Assembly (NCBI GenBank): GCA_052174495.1
Contig: JBQMRR010000042.1
Location: 32,459-96,458 of the forward strand
DNA: 64,000 nt
Source of the DNA: Arsenophonus sp052174495
GTDB lineage: Bacteria > Pseudomonadota > Gammaproteobacteria > Enterobacterales > Enterobacteriaceae
Reading direction: 5' to 3'
The notes beneath the pieces were generated by a model, which saw nothing but the letters and a program-made list of their open reading frames with translations, did not search any database and was not told the origin of the DNA. Below, piece after piece: positions 1-10,082 of this stretch. Positions within the stretch are counted from its first letter, which is position 1. Each line of letters begins with the position of its first letter. The position numbers were made by a program, and so were the translations under genes.

Positions 1-385
1 CAAAAGCAGCAGAAACATGGCGTAGTAGGCGATTTTTTATATCTTGTTTACCATGAAAAGGATCGATTAGTTGTCCATCTTCAGTTTTTGCGATGGCGTT
101 AATAATTAAATCTCGACGCAACAGATCCTCTTCTATAGTTACATCAGGTTCGGCATAGTAAGAAAATCCAGTATAACCTACACCTGTTTTACGTTCTGTA
201 CGGGCTAGAGCATACTCTTCACGTGTTTTAGGATGAAGAAAAACAGGAAAATCCTTACCTACTTTCTGGAAACCTAATTTTATTAAATCATCCTGGGTAG
301 CTCCGACCACTACCCAGTCGCAATCAGAAACAGGCAATCCTAATAGCTGATCCCTTACCGCACCACCAACAAGATAAATCTGCAT
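1..385 (-). CDS. cca: CCA tRNA nucleotidyltransferase, N-terminal part (cut by window edge)
   Basis: The reverse strand reads about 128 residues of the bacterial CCA-adding enzyme, which adds or repairs the 3' CCA end of tRNAs in the cytoplasm; the C-terminal part lies beyond base 1. It opens with MQIYLVGGAVRDQLLG, the nucleotidyltransferase class signature, followed by SDCDWVVVGAT, DFPVFLHPKT and EEYALARTER, and by RRDLIINAIA. These match the E. coli enzyme almost residue for residue. I chose the ATG at 383-385 from homology. Two further in-frame ATG codons at 407-412 would add nine residues and overlap the stop of the neighbouring dead ygiM, so the true start may be there. The part in view has no stop or frameshift, so the gene is probably intact. 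Confidence 0.93.
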   Translation of the reverse strand, partial: MQIYLVGGAVRDQLLGLPVSDCDWVVVGATQDDLIKLGFQKVGKDFPVFLHPKTREEYALARTERKTGVGYTGFSYYAEPDVTIEEDLLRRDLIINAIAKTEDGQLIDPFHGKQDIKNRLLRHVSAAF

Positions 386-408
386 GGCATTTTCTTTAAA
401 TTCATTCA

Positions 409-1017
409 TCATTCATTACGTTTTTTATCTCCTGGAATAATATGCGGCAATAACAAACCAAAAATTAAACCTGCACCGACCACAGAGTACCAGCATACAT
501 AAACAACTTTAGACTAGGCTCACAAAGATTATCATTAAGATTGATTTACACAATTTCTATTTTTTCCTGAACGCATTAACTTATTTTTTCAGTTTTTGTT
601 TTCTGTTTCTAGATTAGTAATAGTTTGCTCAGTGAGTGCTACTTTGGTTTGTATTTTACTAATTTGATTATTCCAGTTTTTACCAATGTTAGTTAATTTT
701 TTATATAACTCTTTATTTCCCTTTCAAGTAAGGGAATACGTGTTTTTACATTGGGTGTTTTACTAAGTTGTTTTTAGATAACCAAGCGACTTGTCCTTTA
801 TAATCACGAATTTTAACGTAAGCAGTTTCAGGATCTTATGATTAATAATTGAACTTAATCACCGCTTTTTAGGTTATTAACAATGTAGTAATACATGCCA
901 GACCCTTTGATAAATAAAAGTAGGGAGTTCATCAAAAACATAAATCGTTTCTTCAGCCTGAATTGATATTGAAAGGCTCAATCCTATTAATGCTTATAAA
1001 TAAAAAATTTTTCTCAT
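409..1017 (-). pseudogene. ygiM: ygiM pseudogene (SH3-domain membrane protein)
   Basis: This lies immediately upstream of cca, the same order as in E. coli. The reverse strand starts MRKIFYL, has a signal-peptide-like stretch and then reads AEETIYVFDELPTF, matching the start of the mature YgiM SH3b region. The other end reads GAGLIFGLLLPHIIPGDKKR followed by a stop, matching the YgiM C-terminal membrane segment and basic tail. The middle (coiled-coil part) has stops and frameshifts and is barely readable. YgiM is a periplasmic SH3b protein with a C-terminal membrane anchor and no firmly known reaction. The identity of both ends is clear to me. The stop overlaps the possible upstream cca start, so the two were probably co-transcribed. 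Confidence 0.8.
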
Positions 1018-1617
1018 TGCATTCAACTATTTCAAACTGTAAAAAATGCTATTAGCTGATACTAATACCTTAAATGTACTGATGCAAATCAAAAAAGTAA
1101 AATAATAATTGTTTTAAATTAATTTGCTATTATTAATAATATTTTATTATTAATATTTTATTATTATGACTTTATATAAAAATTATATAATAAAATTATT
1201 TACTAATTTATTTCTATATTAGAATTATTCGTTTTTAATAAAATATTTTTTGTTGATATAGGGAATGAATCACACTTTTACTATTATTTTCTGGCTTATT
1301 TATATTAAAATTAGAGCTTTCTTCCTCTATTGTGTTAGACATAAAAATGTCCATTTTTAATCAGAAACAGAGTGAATAGAAAAACAAGAGTCATACCTTA
1401 AGTATAAGACTAAATATTATAAATAAAATAGAAATGTGTTTCTTCTTGGCGATAAATAAGATATCAAAAAATCTAAACTAGATATTCGTCTATTCGTCAT
1501 ATAGAAATTATATTAAAATTATCTACTTATCCAGGAATTTATTAAAACGAATTTCAAAAAATAATATTTTTCTATATGATTTCTCATTAGATAAACTATT
1601 AAATATCTATTTTAAAT
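1018..1617. other. AT-rich gene-free stretch
   Basis: No open frame of useful length and no protein similarity that I could read on either strand. In E. coli the gene beyond ygiM is ygiF, but I found no trace of it here. The sequence is extremely AT-rich with simple TA and TAAA runs. Confidence 0.5.
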
Positions 1618-2992
1618 AAGTAATGCTCTTTTCTGGTGTATGTAATTTTAGAGATGTTGGTAATATCTTTCTGATTGATTTTCTGAATTATTTCAACAAT
1701 ATAGCTATGATATTCCATAAAAAGTCTATCTAGATTTAATCTGCGATATAAAATATTATCTCTTATTTATTGCACTAACTCATCCTAATAGTGACAGGGA
1801 TCTGATAGCAGCGCTGTTAAAGATTGAGATGAAACTATAAGCTGCGATAACATGTTGAACGCTGCCTCTTTTGTTGATGTGGGCCTTTATAACGTTGTTT
1901 GTAACGGTTATGTGCTACAGAAAACCATGCAACTGGTATATTTTGGGACATTGAGATTAAAGTGCTTGAAGTCACAAATCGCAGTAGTAACTAATATGTT
2001 TCAACAGATGATTGTTATCATGGCTGTTTATATCCATACTAAGCAATATCTACCGATGATTTTCACAAAACCCTTGAATATAGGGTTTTCAGTGAAAAGT
2101 AGATAATATTTTGCTAAATGCTATCAATAGACTAACTGAACAGCAATCTCTTAAAAAGCACAGGTAAAGATAGCTATCTGCTTTGAGCGATACGTGTTAT
2201 GTTTATTTTTTTACCAATGACATATTTATACCATCCTAATTAGGCAAAATAATTGCTACATGGGCTTGTTGCTCATTATCGGCATAACTATCCCGTGTAT
2301 GGACGTAATGGAGTTATTTTCAACTGAAAATGATTATCAAAAGCAGAAGCAAACTGGCTGAACTTATTAATAGCTTACGAGTACGTGACTTAACCGTATT
2401 TTTAGACTTGCTACGGGAGCTAATACCATTAATTTTGATATAATGATAAAGATCTTACCGAATACGCAATATTAATGTTGATTGATACACAAAATAGCTC
2501 ATTTTCTGCTTTCACTTCAAAAAGGCATGCAGCACAGAAAATTAAAGTTAAGCTACAGTAGATCTCTAACTAACAGAGATCTGTGATGCCGCTAATAAAC
2601 TTCCTTGGTATTTTGTTGGCAAGACTTTTAGTCTATCCTAAAAGCAATGAAGAAGCTAGAGAGAGATTAAGAAGAATATCTTAGCATTCTAATACTTCTC
2701 ATTAGCGTACTCGGCATCAAATTATAAATCAGCTTTTACGTAACAGTGTGAGGCTATGAAGCTAATATCGAAGCACTGCGTGGTTTGAATAAAACAACTC
2801 TTTCAATGAGATCTAATCTGGTTCTGTTTGCTCAGAAGATCTGGAAGTCGGCTAAGCAGATTTCAGCGTCTTTTATTTTGCTGACAATCCTCCATTTAAT
2901 TTAAGGATGGAGAATAGATTTACGAAATTTCAAATAGAAGCACAACCTGACCGCCATAAGACTAAATTTATTAATAACTAATTACTATAATG
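1618..2992 (+). mobile_element. IS256-family element, degenerate (copy 1)
   Basis: One of about eight near-full-length decayed copies of the same roughly 1.4-kb element. The left end resembles the other copies (TGCTCTTTTCTGGTGTATG near 1623). The right end carries the shared block AAGGATGGAGAATAGATTTA and ends TTATTAATAAC near 2990. In the plus direction fragments of an IS256-family transposase can be read: LIDF near 1675, DIEIKVLKVT near 1950 and a piece with the EEARERL-like helix near 2650. The frame is broken by many stops and indels, so no active transposase is possible. The open frame at 1852-2106 is only a fragment of it. Confidence 0.75.
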
Positions 2993-3505
2993 GCACTTTC
3001 TTATTGTATACTACAATAGGTTTTCAATTGCTTAAAGCCGGCTAAATTAGCGCATCCTTATTCCTTTGTCATCTATCAGTATATCCAGTATATCCTATAG
3101 CTCCTCTATTAAATATATCATGATCTCCTTCACAATAATTTATATCATTGTCTTCTTTAGCAAGTAAAATGCCTTATTTTCTTTTACTACTTAATACGGT
3201 TGAATTACTCTTTTCTTTAAATATTTGAATTAAATTTCATTGAATATTCTCTCGTTATTTATCAACAAAATTTAAATTAAGAAAATTATATTACATTAAA
3301 AATTAAATTTTTATAAAAAAGTGTGTACTACTACAAGAAAATCAATTACTTTTTTAGCGCTATGAAAAACTGATAATAGTAGAAAGACTAGCTATTATTT
3401 TACTGAAGAAATAATGCTTAAATCCATTCAAAATTGGTTTTAGGAAAATATTTTAAAAATAAAAACTAGAACAGTTAATTTTTCTTAATTAAAAAAATTA
3501 TAAAT
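2993..3505. other. AT-rich gap between IS relic and icd pseudogene
   Basis: No readable gene on either strand. It separates the right end of the IS256 relic from the 3' end of the icd pseudogene. Confidence 0.5.
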
Positions 3506-4807
3506 TTACATATTACTAATCATTGCATCACCAAATTTACTGGATGTTAATAACTTAATATTTAATATATTAAACATTAAAATCGTAGGTAATAATTTTG
3601 TGAATGCATTTCTTACATGCATTCTTGTGCTATAATGATTATGTCAGCTACCTCTATATCTAAAGCTCATATTAACGTCTTTTCTCAGAAAAGAAAAGTA
3701 ATTGAGCCTGGATTAACTTTGTATTGATCTACGTATTTTAAAAATATTCTATGGACTGCATTTAAAGATTGCATAACTGTTATCTATATTTGTGAACTGA
3801 GGCCAATGCTTATAACTTGAGCTCAATTGCATTAAAAATGCAATTGCCATTAAAGTTCATATAAACAATAACGTTATAATTCAATTGGGCGCAATAAATT
3901 TATTGTAAAACGCATCAGTAATTATTTTTTTAACAAAAATCTTTAATTATCTATGGATGCTTAATTTTATTTATTGTTACCATTTAGTAATTCCTTATTA
4001 AATTCTTGTTCTGCTAACTGATATCCCTAATCTTTAAAAGTAGTTTTAATGAATTTTATTTCATTCTCTTTATGCACTAAAGTAACTGATTTACGATTGT
4101 TTTTGACAGCATATTCAATTGCTATTTGTACCAACCGCTTCATTCCTTTTTTCGAGCAGGGCTTTATTTTGATCTTATAGTTGGTTGAAAATTGAATTTT
4201 ATTTCCTGCATATCATCTCTTCTGGAAATTTAATTATTTTATCTACCTCAAAGCAGAGCTGCCAAATTTTTCTATTCAATACCTCATAAATGTTTTATGA
4301 ATTTTTGCGAAAAATAACTATATTAATCAATTCCGACTGCTTTAGAGTGAATGAGTAGAATATGGAGAGGAAGCACATCACCTTGATAATAGTTCATAGG
4401 TTCTTTATAAAGGCAAAGATTTTATTTTTTACATAAAACCATATCTAAACAAAAGATATTCATCCACACAACAAGCGTAGTTAATGTCTATTTAATCGAC
4501 ATATGATATTGTTAAATCAAATCAAGTATTCAGCGGGGGAAACCCCCCTCCATACATCCCCCCCCTACCATGAATTTAAGTTGATTTTTTACCAGCACAA
4601 AATCTCCATCTATGAAATCTTTTATTATTATCGTGATAGGCTTTATTTTACTGTTATATCAACCACTTTTTATATTACTTTGGTAATATAAGTACCAATA
4701 CATTTCATTTCTTATCAAGAAATGATTGAATTATTATTAGGACACATAGTTTACCTATGCTAGTGTTATAGATTACCTTGTTGAGAAATAACTATTTTGC
4801 TTTCTAT
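3506..4807 (-). pseudogene. icd: icd pseudogene (NADP isocitrate dehydrogenase)
   Basis: Nearly the whole isocitrate dehydrogenase can be followed on the reverse strand through many frameshifts and stops. It starts with ESKIVISQQGN (ATA in place of ATG at 4805-4807). Then come HDNNK, the segment equivalent to ISWMEIYAGEKST, GGDVW, PAEYL, YYQGD and KAVGID. The best conserved part is KRLVQIAIEYAVKNNRKSVT plus LVHKENEIKFI near 4060-4140. The C-terminus includes YVDQYKVNPGSI near 3710 and SSKFGDAMISNM with a stop at 3506-3508. The living enzyme makes 2-oxoglutarate and NADPH in the TCA cycle. The length (1302 nt against 1251 in E. coli) shows decay mainly by substitution and small indels, with no single large deletion. 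In E. coli icd lies near mnmA-hflD-purB, which is also in this window, so an IS-mediated rearrangement has put frd between them. Confidence 0.88.
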
Positions 4808-4854
4808 TTAAGCTCTCCTTTTTATTATATTACGCAATATCTATTAATCTTGGA

Positions 4855-4992
4855 ATTAGCTTAAGGGGGATCCCCTGCTGATTCTAAAAATATTATCTAG
4901 TTTAAGAAAGAAAGCAGATTTACGAAGCATCAGAGCAAAACAAAACTACAGAAGCTGACAATTATACATTATATTTATTAATAACTCTAATT
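4855..4992 (+). mobile_element. IS256-family right-end fragment
   Basis: Only the 3' end of the element survives. It has GCAGATTTACGAAGCATCAG and a final TTATTAATAACTC that align with the right ends of the complete relics. It lies right upstream of the dead icd start, so an insertion here may have removed the icd promoter. Confidence 0.6.
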
Positions 4993-5440
4993 TACTAATA
5001 ACTCTATATTAATAATAACTCTATATTAATTTTATAGTAAAATATAACATGGTACTTGAATAATTTTCTACACTAATACTTCTTAATTTAAGATAGTAAG
5101 AGAGATATTATTGCTCATTAGCATAATAAATTTGCAGCATAAAAAATTAAATTAATACTATAATAGAAATAGTACAATTTTCAAAAAATACAATTAATCT
5201 TCCAAAAATATTATTCTTTAGTAAATCGTTAGATATATGATTACAATTTACCAATCAAATTGATTAGAAGATATGAAAAATTACATCTCTTTCCAAATGT
5301 TTATACCGCAGGATAGTTAAGCTCGTGATAACAAGGGTTTTAAAATTAATTAATTGTTTAGTCACGGCTATATAGATTCTCGTTGTACAATCATATTCAT
5401 AGCAATATAACTACTAAGAAATATAGTTGATAGAAATCAT
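4993..5440. other. AT-rich gene-free stretch
   Basis: No gene remnant recognised. It has tandem-like TAATAACTCTATATT units near 4980-5030 next to the IS end. Confidence 0.45.
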
Positions 5441-6400
5441 CATGATAATGAGGCTTTATCGTCAAACAACTACAACATCTAAAATCAGCCATGCTCTTCA
5501 GCACAACAAAGAGACTGTGTCTGATTTAGTTAAATAACGTTATTCTATATCCGAATTTACCATTGCTAAATACTAAAAAATATGTTGATAATTACAACTA
5601 TATCCCCCCATTTTTTCTGATAAGGTTATTATCCACTCATCAAGAAGCTATAGTTATTTTTCTGTGAAAAATATTTTTCTACCGCTTAAAACCATTTATT
5701 GGCAGTCATATGTAAATTCCTGAATTCCGTTGTATCTCGATCTTATATGAATCGCCGTTATTCAGATAAAAGATGGATAATCTGTATAAAATTAGGAAAA
5801 CCCCTAAGTCGATGTAAGAAATGCTTAAAAAATATGAACCTAATTATCTATATTAGAGATATGAAATATCTTCTGAAATGTCGAATAAAGCTTCACAACG
5901 TTATTTTTTCGTGTATATATCTCCTCATGCTAATCGATAGTTTTTTATCTGTCTTTACAAAGGACAAGACCATAGCTAATAATATTCAACTCTTCTTACG
6001 TGATCTTAAACCGGTAATGTCCGATGCTTATCCAGGTAAGGATAGACAATAACTAAAAAATTTATAGACTGTTTTTAATCTGTGAAAGATTCAATCAACA
6101 GAAAATATAAATTCAACTGTTTATATGCAGAGCTTAGTATAAAATACCGACTTATTCGTCGATCATTCTAAAATAAATGGTATAGTCGAACGATTTAATG
6201 AGTTAAAAGATGAACTACAAAACCATTATTTAATTCTGGTCAAGATCTTGATATCAAGCTATATCAATATGTTTGATTACGCAATTAGGAATTACTCCAA
6301 TCAGTATTGGTAGTAAAACTTCATTGCAGTCTATGAAAGATTAGTTCAAGGTTAAATTTTAATTATTTAAAAACCATACTATTTTCCAGAAAATAATATT
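5441..6400 (+). mobile_element. IS481-family transposase relic
   Basis: The plus strand reads a decayed integrase-type transposase of the IS481 group. In order: RQTTTTSKISHAL and ETVSDLVK (the helix-turn-helix region), FLPLK and AVICKFLNSVVSRS near 5700, then a catalytic-core part FTKDKTIANN near 5960. After that come NGIVERFNELKDEL near 6180 and a C-terminus that corresponds to the family ending LKPELFKK-PYYLPG. Stops and frameshifts occur throughout. The 117-residue open frame at 5699-6052 is a chance open part of this relic, mostly in one frame of it, and should not be taken as a separate gene. A second, shorter relic of the same element lies at about 32930-33195. Confidence 0.75.
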
Positions 6401-6608
6401 TAGTCAACAGGACTAATCCAAGATGAGTACTTGAAGTACTAGCGATTTTTTATCGTTAGTTAACTATCTTGAATTATCAATACTTATTAGTATAGTCCGG
6501 TGAAGTTTATGGTTATTTGTCCGCACCTGATAGATTAATAATATATATAGAACCGGAATGAGCAGTTGTTATGCTGTCTCTAAGTTAATCTAGTCAATGC
6601 TTATCACA

Positions 6609-6650
6609 AACAATAAAGCCAGATAGTATCTACTATCTGGCTTTATTGTT
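6609..6650 (-). terminator. 42-base perfect palindrome after frdD, terminator
   Basis: Two perfectly complementary 20-base arms (6609-6628 and 6631-6650) are separated by only TC. The right arm is followed on the minus strand by a T-rich run. It sits 14 bases past the frdD stop, so it is the natural Rho-independent terminator of the frd operon and may work from both sides. The lack of any mismatch is striking in this decayed setting. Confidence 0.85.
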
Positions 6651-6663
6651 AAATTAGTTTTAA

Positions 6664-7023
6664 TTAGAGTTTGATGATAACAATCATAGCAATCATACTA
6701 ATGGTGGTGGCAGCACCATAAAAAATCCATTTTTCACCTGGAATCGCTATTTTTAGATCATGCATGATATGATGAAGTCGATATAGCCCACACCAAATAG
6801 GTAAAATAATCATTAATAGCAAAAAAATGCGGCCAATAAAGCTTTGGCAAAATGCCAGAATACGTTCATAACTGAACATTTCTGGTGAAAAACAATCTAG
6901 AGGAATTAAAATCGCCAATAAAAGAATAATAACCGGAGAGACAATTGCACTCCACATACCGCCAATACCAAATAATCCCCAAAAAATAGGTTCATTAGAA
7001 CGTTTAGGAAAGTGATTCATCAT
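6664..7023 (-). CDS. frdD: Fumarate reductase membrane anchor subunit D
   Basis: An intact frame of 119 residues, the same length as E. coli FrdD. FrdD is a three-helix inner-membrane anchor which, with FrdC, holds the FrdAB catalytic dimer and binds menaquinol. Visible signatures are PKRSNEPIFWGLFGIGGMWS at the N-terminus, SYERILAFCQSFIGR in the middle, and LHHIMHDLKIAIPGEKW before the last helix. Hydrophobic segments lie at roughly residues 16-44, 60-85 and 97-117. The start ATG at 7021-7023 has AAGGAGAAC upstream. It follows frdC by 13 bases and is followed by a strong terminator. The odd point is that both catalytic genes of this operon are dead, so its present role is unclear. Confidence 0.95.
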   Translation of the reverse strand: MMNHFPKRSNEPIFWGLFGIGGMWSAIVSPVIILLLAILIPLDCFSPEMFSYERILAFCQSFIGRIFLLLMIILPIWCGLYRLHHIMHDLKIAIPGEKWIFYGAATTISMIAMIVIIKL

Positions 7024-7036
7024 TGTTCTCCTTAGA

Positions 7037-7429
7037 TTATATTAGCGATACAGCTAAGATAATAATCGTTACTAGAAACGTAATACCCCAAAGTAATTTT
7101 ACTATTGTTTCTTGGGTTATTTTTTTATTTTTAATAATGATATTTATAGCTTTGGGTGCCAGTTTAAACCAGGTTTTTGTATGAAATAAAGTTGCTATTA
7201 AAGTGAAAATATTAATTAATAAAACAATTGGATTATCAAGAAAACCAATATAATTGGACCAACTTTCACCTCCTGTTGTTAATGAATGCACGCCATAAAG
7301 AACGACTAAACTAAACCAAATTTGAGGGATAGCTGTTGCTTCTCGAATAATATAAAAACGATAAAATTCAATCTGTTTCCACCAATTTGGTGATATTTTA
7401 CGTATATATGGCTTACGTTTTGTCATCAT
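7037..7429 (-). CDS. frdC: Fumarate reductase membrane anchor subunit C
   Basis: An intact 130-residue frame (E. coli FrdC has 131). FrdC is the second membrane anchor of fumarate reductase, with three transmembrane helices and residues lining the menaquinol site. TKRKPYIRKIS, WWKQIEFYRFYIIRE and LFHTKTWFKLAPKA all match. The glutamate corresponding to the quinone-site Glu29 of the mature E. coli protein is kept (Glu30 here counting Met). The start at 7427-7429 has AAGGAAGAAAAG upstream; the second codon is also ATG, so the protein may begin one residue later. It lies directly after the dead frdB and before frdD. Base composition is like the neighbouring housekeeping genes. No stop or frameshift is present in spite of dead partners. 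Confidence 0.95.
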   Translation of the reverse strand: MMTKRKPYIRKISPNWWKQIEFYRFYIIREATAIPQIWFSLVVLYGVHSLTTGGESWSNYIGFLDNPIVLLINIFTLIATLFHTKTWFKLAPKAINIIIKNKKITQETIVKLLWGITFLVTIIILAVSLI

Positions 7430-7439
7430 CTTTTCTTCC

Positions 7440-8168
7440 TTAGTTTGCTTTCAAGATAGATATAATAAAATATTTTATACTTGCTGCTTTTCCTTATTGA
7501 ATTGCAGCAGTAACATTAACATGTTTAAGTATATTTTAGAGCAGTAACCGATAAATATACAGTTTCATACGGCATTATCGGTATTTAGTAATAGCATCTG
7601 CTTTTATTGCTTTTATCTTGATTGTCGAGGTTATAATACTCTTCTAGCATGATTGCAGCATAGACAATAAACTATAATTTAAGGAAAAATTAAGAGTTAG
7701 TCTACATAACAGAGGCACAATTAATACAACTTAAGAATTGATGATATTAATCATTTGACTAGGTATTATTTATTAGGACTATCGCTAATTTTACGATTAT
7801 TACAATAATATTGAATTAATAACTTCAATGCTCTCAATAAAATTACTTATATCTACCACTAAAATCTCTTTCGAGAGGGAAATTTCCTAATGATTCCACT
7901 TTTTAGAACATCAGTATAGTCCGTAAAAAAGTTTTGCAGGCTAATTTAAACACCTAGTTAATTATCATACCGTAATAGAGCTGAATTCCCATACAGCAAG
8001 ACTAACAGTAGAAGAGGTCAGCTGCTAAGTTATCTTTAATATAACCCAGAACATATAGCACAGAGGCTTGTCATCATAAAGAACTTCATAAGTAATAGAA
8101 TAAGAAACATGGTTAGTTTTAAACTTGTACCGGATCATCTCCATTTTTAGTTTTTTAATCTTAGCCAT
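7440..8168 (-). pseudogene. frdB: frdB pseudogene (fumarate reductase iron-sulfur subunit)
   Basis: The reverse strand starts MAKIKKLKMEMIRY at 8168 and can be followed to the C-terminal stop at 7440-7442, 729 nt against 735 in E. coli. Readable pieces are LACKTFLRDYTD, FPLERDLVVDISNFIES, SQMINYHQFLSCINC, NAVWNCIFIGYCSK, VNVTAAIQ-GKA and ISILKAN. Many in-frame stops and shifts interrupt it. The iron-sulfur ligands are damaged: in the 2Fe-2S region YRWSCRMAICGSCG is replaced by an unrecognisable stretch, and several C-terminal cysteines are lost. The living subunit passes electrons from the quinol site to FrdA. It lies between the dead frdA and the intact frdC. Confidence 0.9.
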
Positions 8169-8179
8169 TCCCTTGTGCC

Positions 8180-9875
8180 TTATTTGTTTTTTCTTAATAC
8201 TGATACTAAATTGGTAATTTTATATCACTATAAACTATATACAGATCCAACTTTTAAGTTATAAAAGGAAAAGAATATTTTAGGCCAAATAGCATCACGC
8301 TTAGTGATGCTATCATTCAGGTCATGGATATGCGCAACGAGATTATTTGCGATAGAAAGTCTAGTAAACCATATGTATTTTTCTACATCTAGACTAAGTT
8401 CCAATTTAATTATATTGAGAATTTAGTATAAAAACGCTGATATGATCTCTAATTTCAATGTGTTTAAAGAGTTTTTAAATTTAGCTACTTTAATTTCATG
8501 AATTTTTCATCAATTTAGAATATAATAGATACTATAATCTTCCTCTATTCTATCTCTATTTCATCATGATGTTAGCTCAATTCTTTCTTTAATTTTTCTG
8601 TTTATCAGTTTAATTAAATTAGTTTTAATTTTACTATATTTTAATTTAATGGTACTATTATTTTCTTGGAACATTTTAAGTAGCATATTTAGCCACTTTT
8701 GTGCCAGATAATCGATAAAAAAGACTAACTCTGCTAAAGAGTTAGCATTTAGACGATTTTCTCCATACAAGATAATCGGTGGGGATTCGCTCATAAAACA
8801 GAGCTTTGATTAATGTTTTAGATTTATTTTAATCCTTCGCTTATCATATAATGAATGGTCGAGAAAATAGAAAAAAAATCAGTAACTGGATCAACACCAA
8901 CATAAACTTTGACTAAATTAAATGACAGGCATTCATGTAGTTCCTCTGTTCCTAGAGATCGCAAGTCGAGATGTACGATACATTACCACACGATATAATT
9001 TCATTTTTAACGTACATGTACACTCTACCACTCATGCTAAAAACATTCCTTATTGGTTTAATTCTATATATTTATTTTCTGGTTTACCTAGTGCTATTTT
9101 TAGCCATAAAAGCATAATCTTATAGATAGCGAGATCCATCATTGTTAATAATGGATTTCCCTTTCTCCTCTACAGTCTTCAGTTATAAGTATGCCAGATC
9201 CTAGCAAATTATATAGTTAGACGGGTATGGAGCAACTTCACTATTAGTATTATGCCGATAATATGACCTGCCACACGGTGGTTATAATAACAGTGTTTGC
9301 CTTAATTTGAATATGAATATCTTCATTACCTAGATAGCGATCAGGTCTTAACATTTTTCTTTCATCAAGAAAAATATCTAATACAAAATGTTCATTAAAA
9401 TCGTTAGGTTGTGGATATTTAAATAAGGCTTAAAATAAACCATATAACACATGGAAATCTGTTTAATTAACAGCAAACCAAGTTTGAAATGTCCTCACTT
9501 TTATTCCTTCAAATCAATAGAGATTGACCCTCTCATCTTTTTTACGATTCTATGGAAATTTCTCATAATTCTAGTTATATTATTTAGATTTAACAATACA
9601 CAAAATATTCACCCATATACTGTTAACATAACAAACCTTTCTCTTAAACTATATCATTAAAGTAATAATCATAAGTATTATAAAATTAAGCGATTATCGT
9701 TACGCTATCTTCTGCAGTAATAATATAATTACGCATGGAATAAAACTTTTGAAATAAAAAATTTTCATATATGGATTAACTTTAGTAGAAATAATTGTTG
9801 CCCTTAAATCAGATCAATCAGCTTTTTATTATACCTACTTTTTATTATGACTAAATTATAATTAAAATTTTGCAT
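8180..9875 (-). pseudogene. frdA: frdA pseudogene (fumarate reductase flavoprotein)
   Basis: The reverse strand begins MQNFNYNLVII at 9875 (E. coli MQTFQADLAIVGAGGAG). It continues with recognisable but broken pieces: ISKV, the DYHFND-like region, FNEHFVLDIF, IQIKANTVI, GSGILITEDCRGE, VVYLDLRSLGTEELHECL, VYVGVDPV, NRLNANSLAEL and FYNLKVGSVY. Stops and shifts are spread along its whole length. The FAD-binding GAGGAG motif has been replaced. The active enzyme reduces fumarate to succinate in anaerobic respiration. The open frames at 8564-8794 (minus), 8922-9125 and 9451-9660 are fragments or antisense shadows of this relic. It ends 11 bases before frdB. Confidence 0.9.
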
Positions 9876-10082
9876 AATATACTATTTCCATTATTGATAG
9901 AAATAAACCGTATGTTGTTATGGCATTGTTATTTGATTAATATTAATTATTAATTCCTAAATTATTATTTAATAAATTATAAGAAATTGTTACTAACGCA
10001 GATTTAATTTAGATATAAGTTTTACAGAATTTTGCTTATAAAAATTATATTTAAACTTTTTTAAAATTAGCTATTTTGATCA

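Noticed and set aside
4503..4691. 62-residue plus-strand open frame
   Set aside because: Antisense to the icd pseudogene, whose matching segments run straight through it.
5699..6052. 117-residue plus-strand open frame as a new protein
   Set aside because: Most of it is a fragment of the decayed IS481-type transposase; flanking parts of the same transposase continue on both sides in other frames.
8564..8794. 76-residue minus-strand frame as an independent gene
   Set aside because: It reads NRLNANSLAEL and aligns with FrdA, so it is a piece of the frdA pseudogene.
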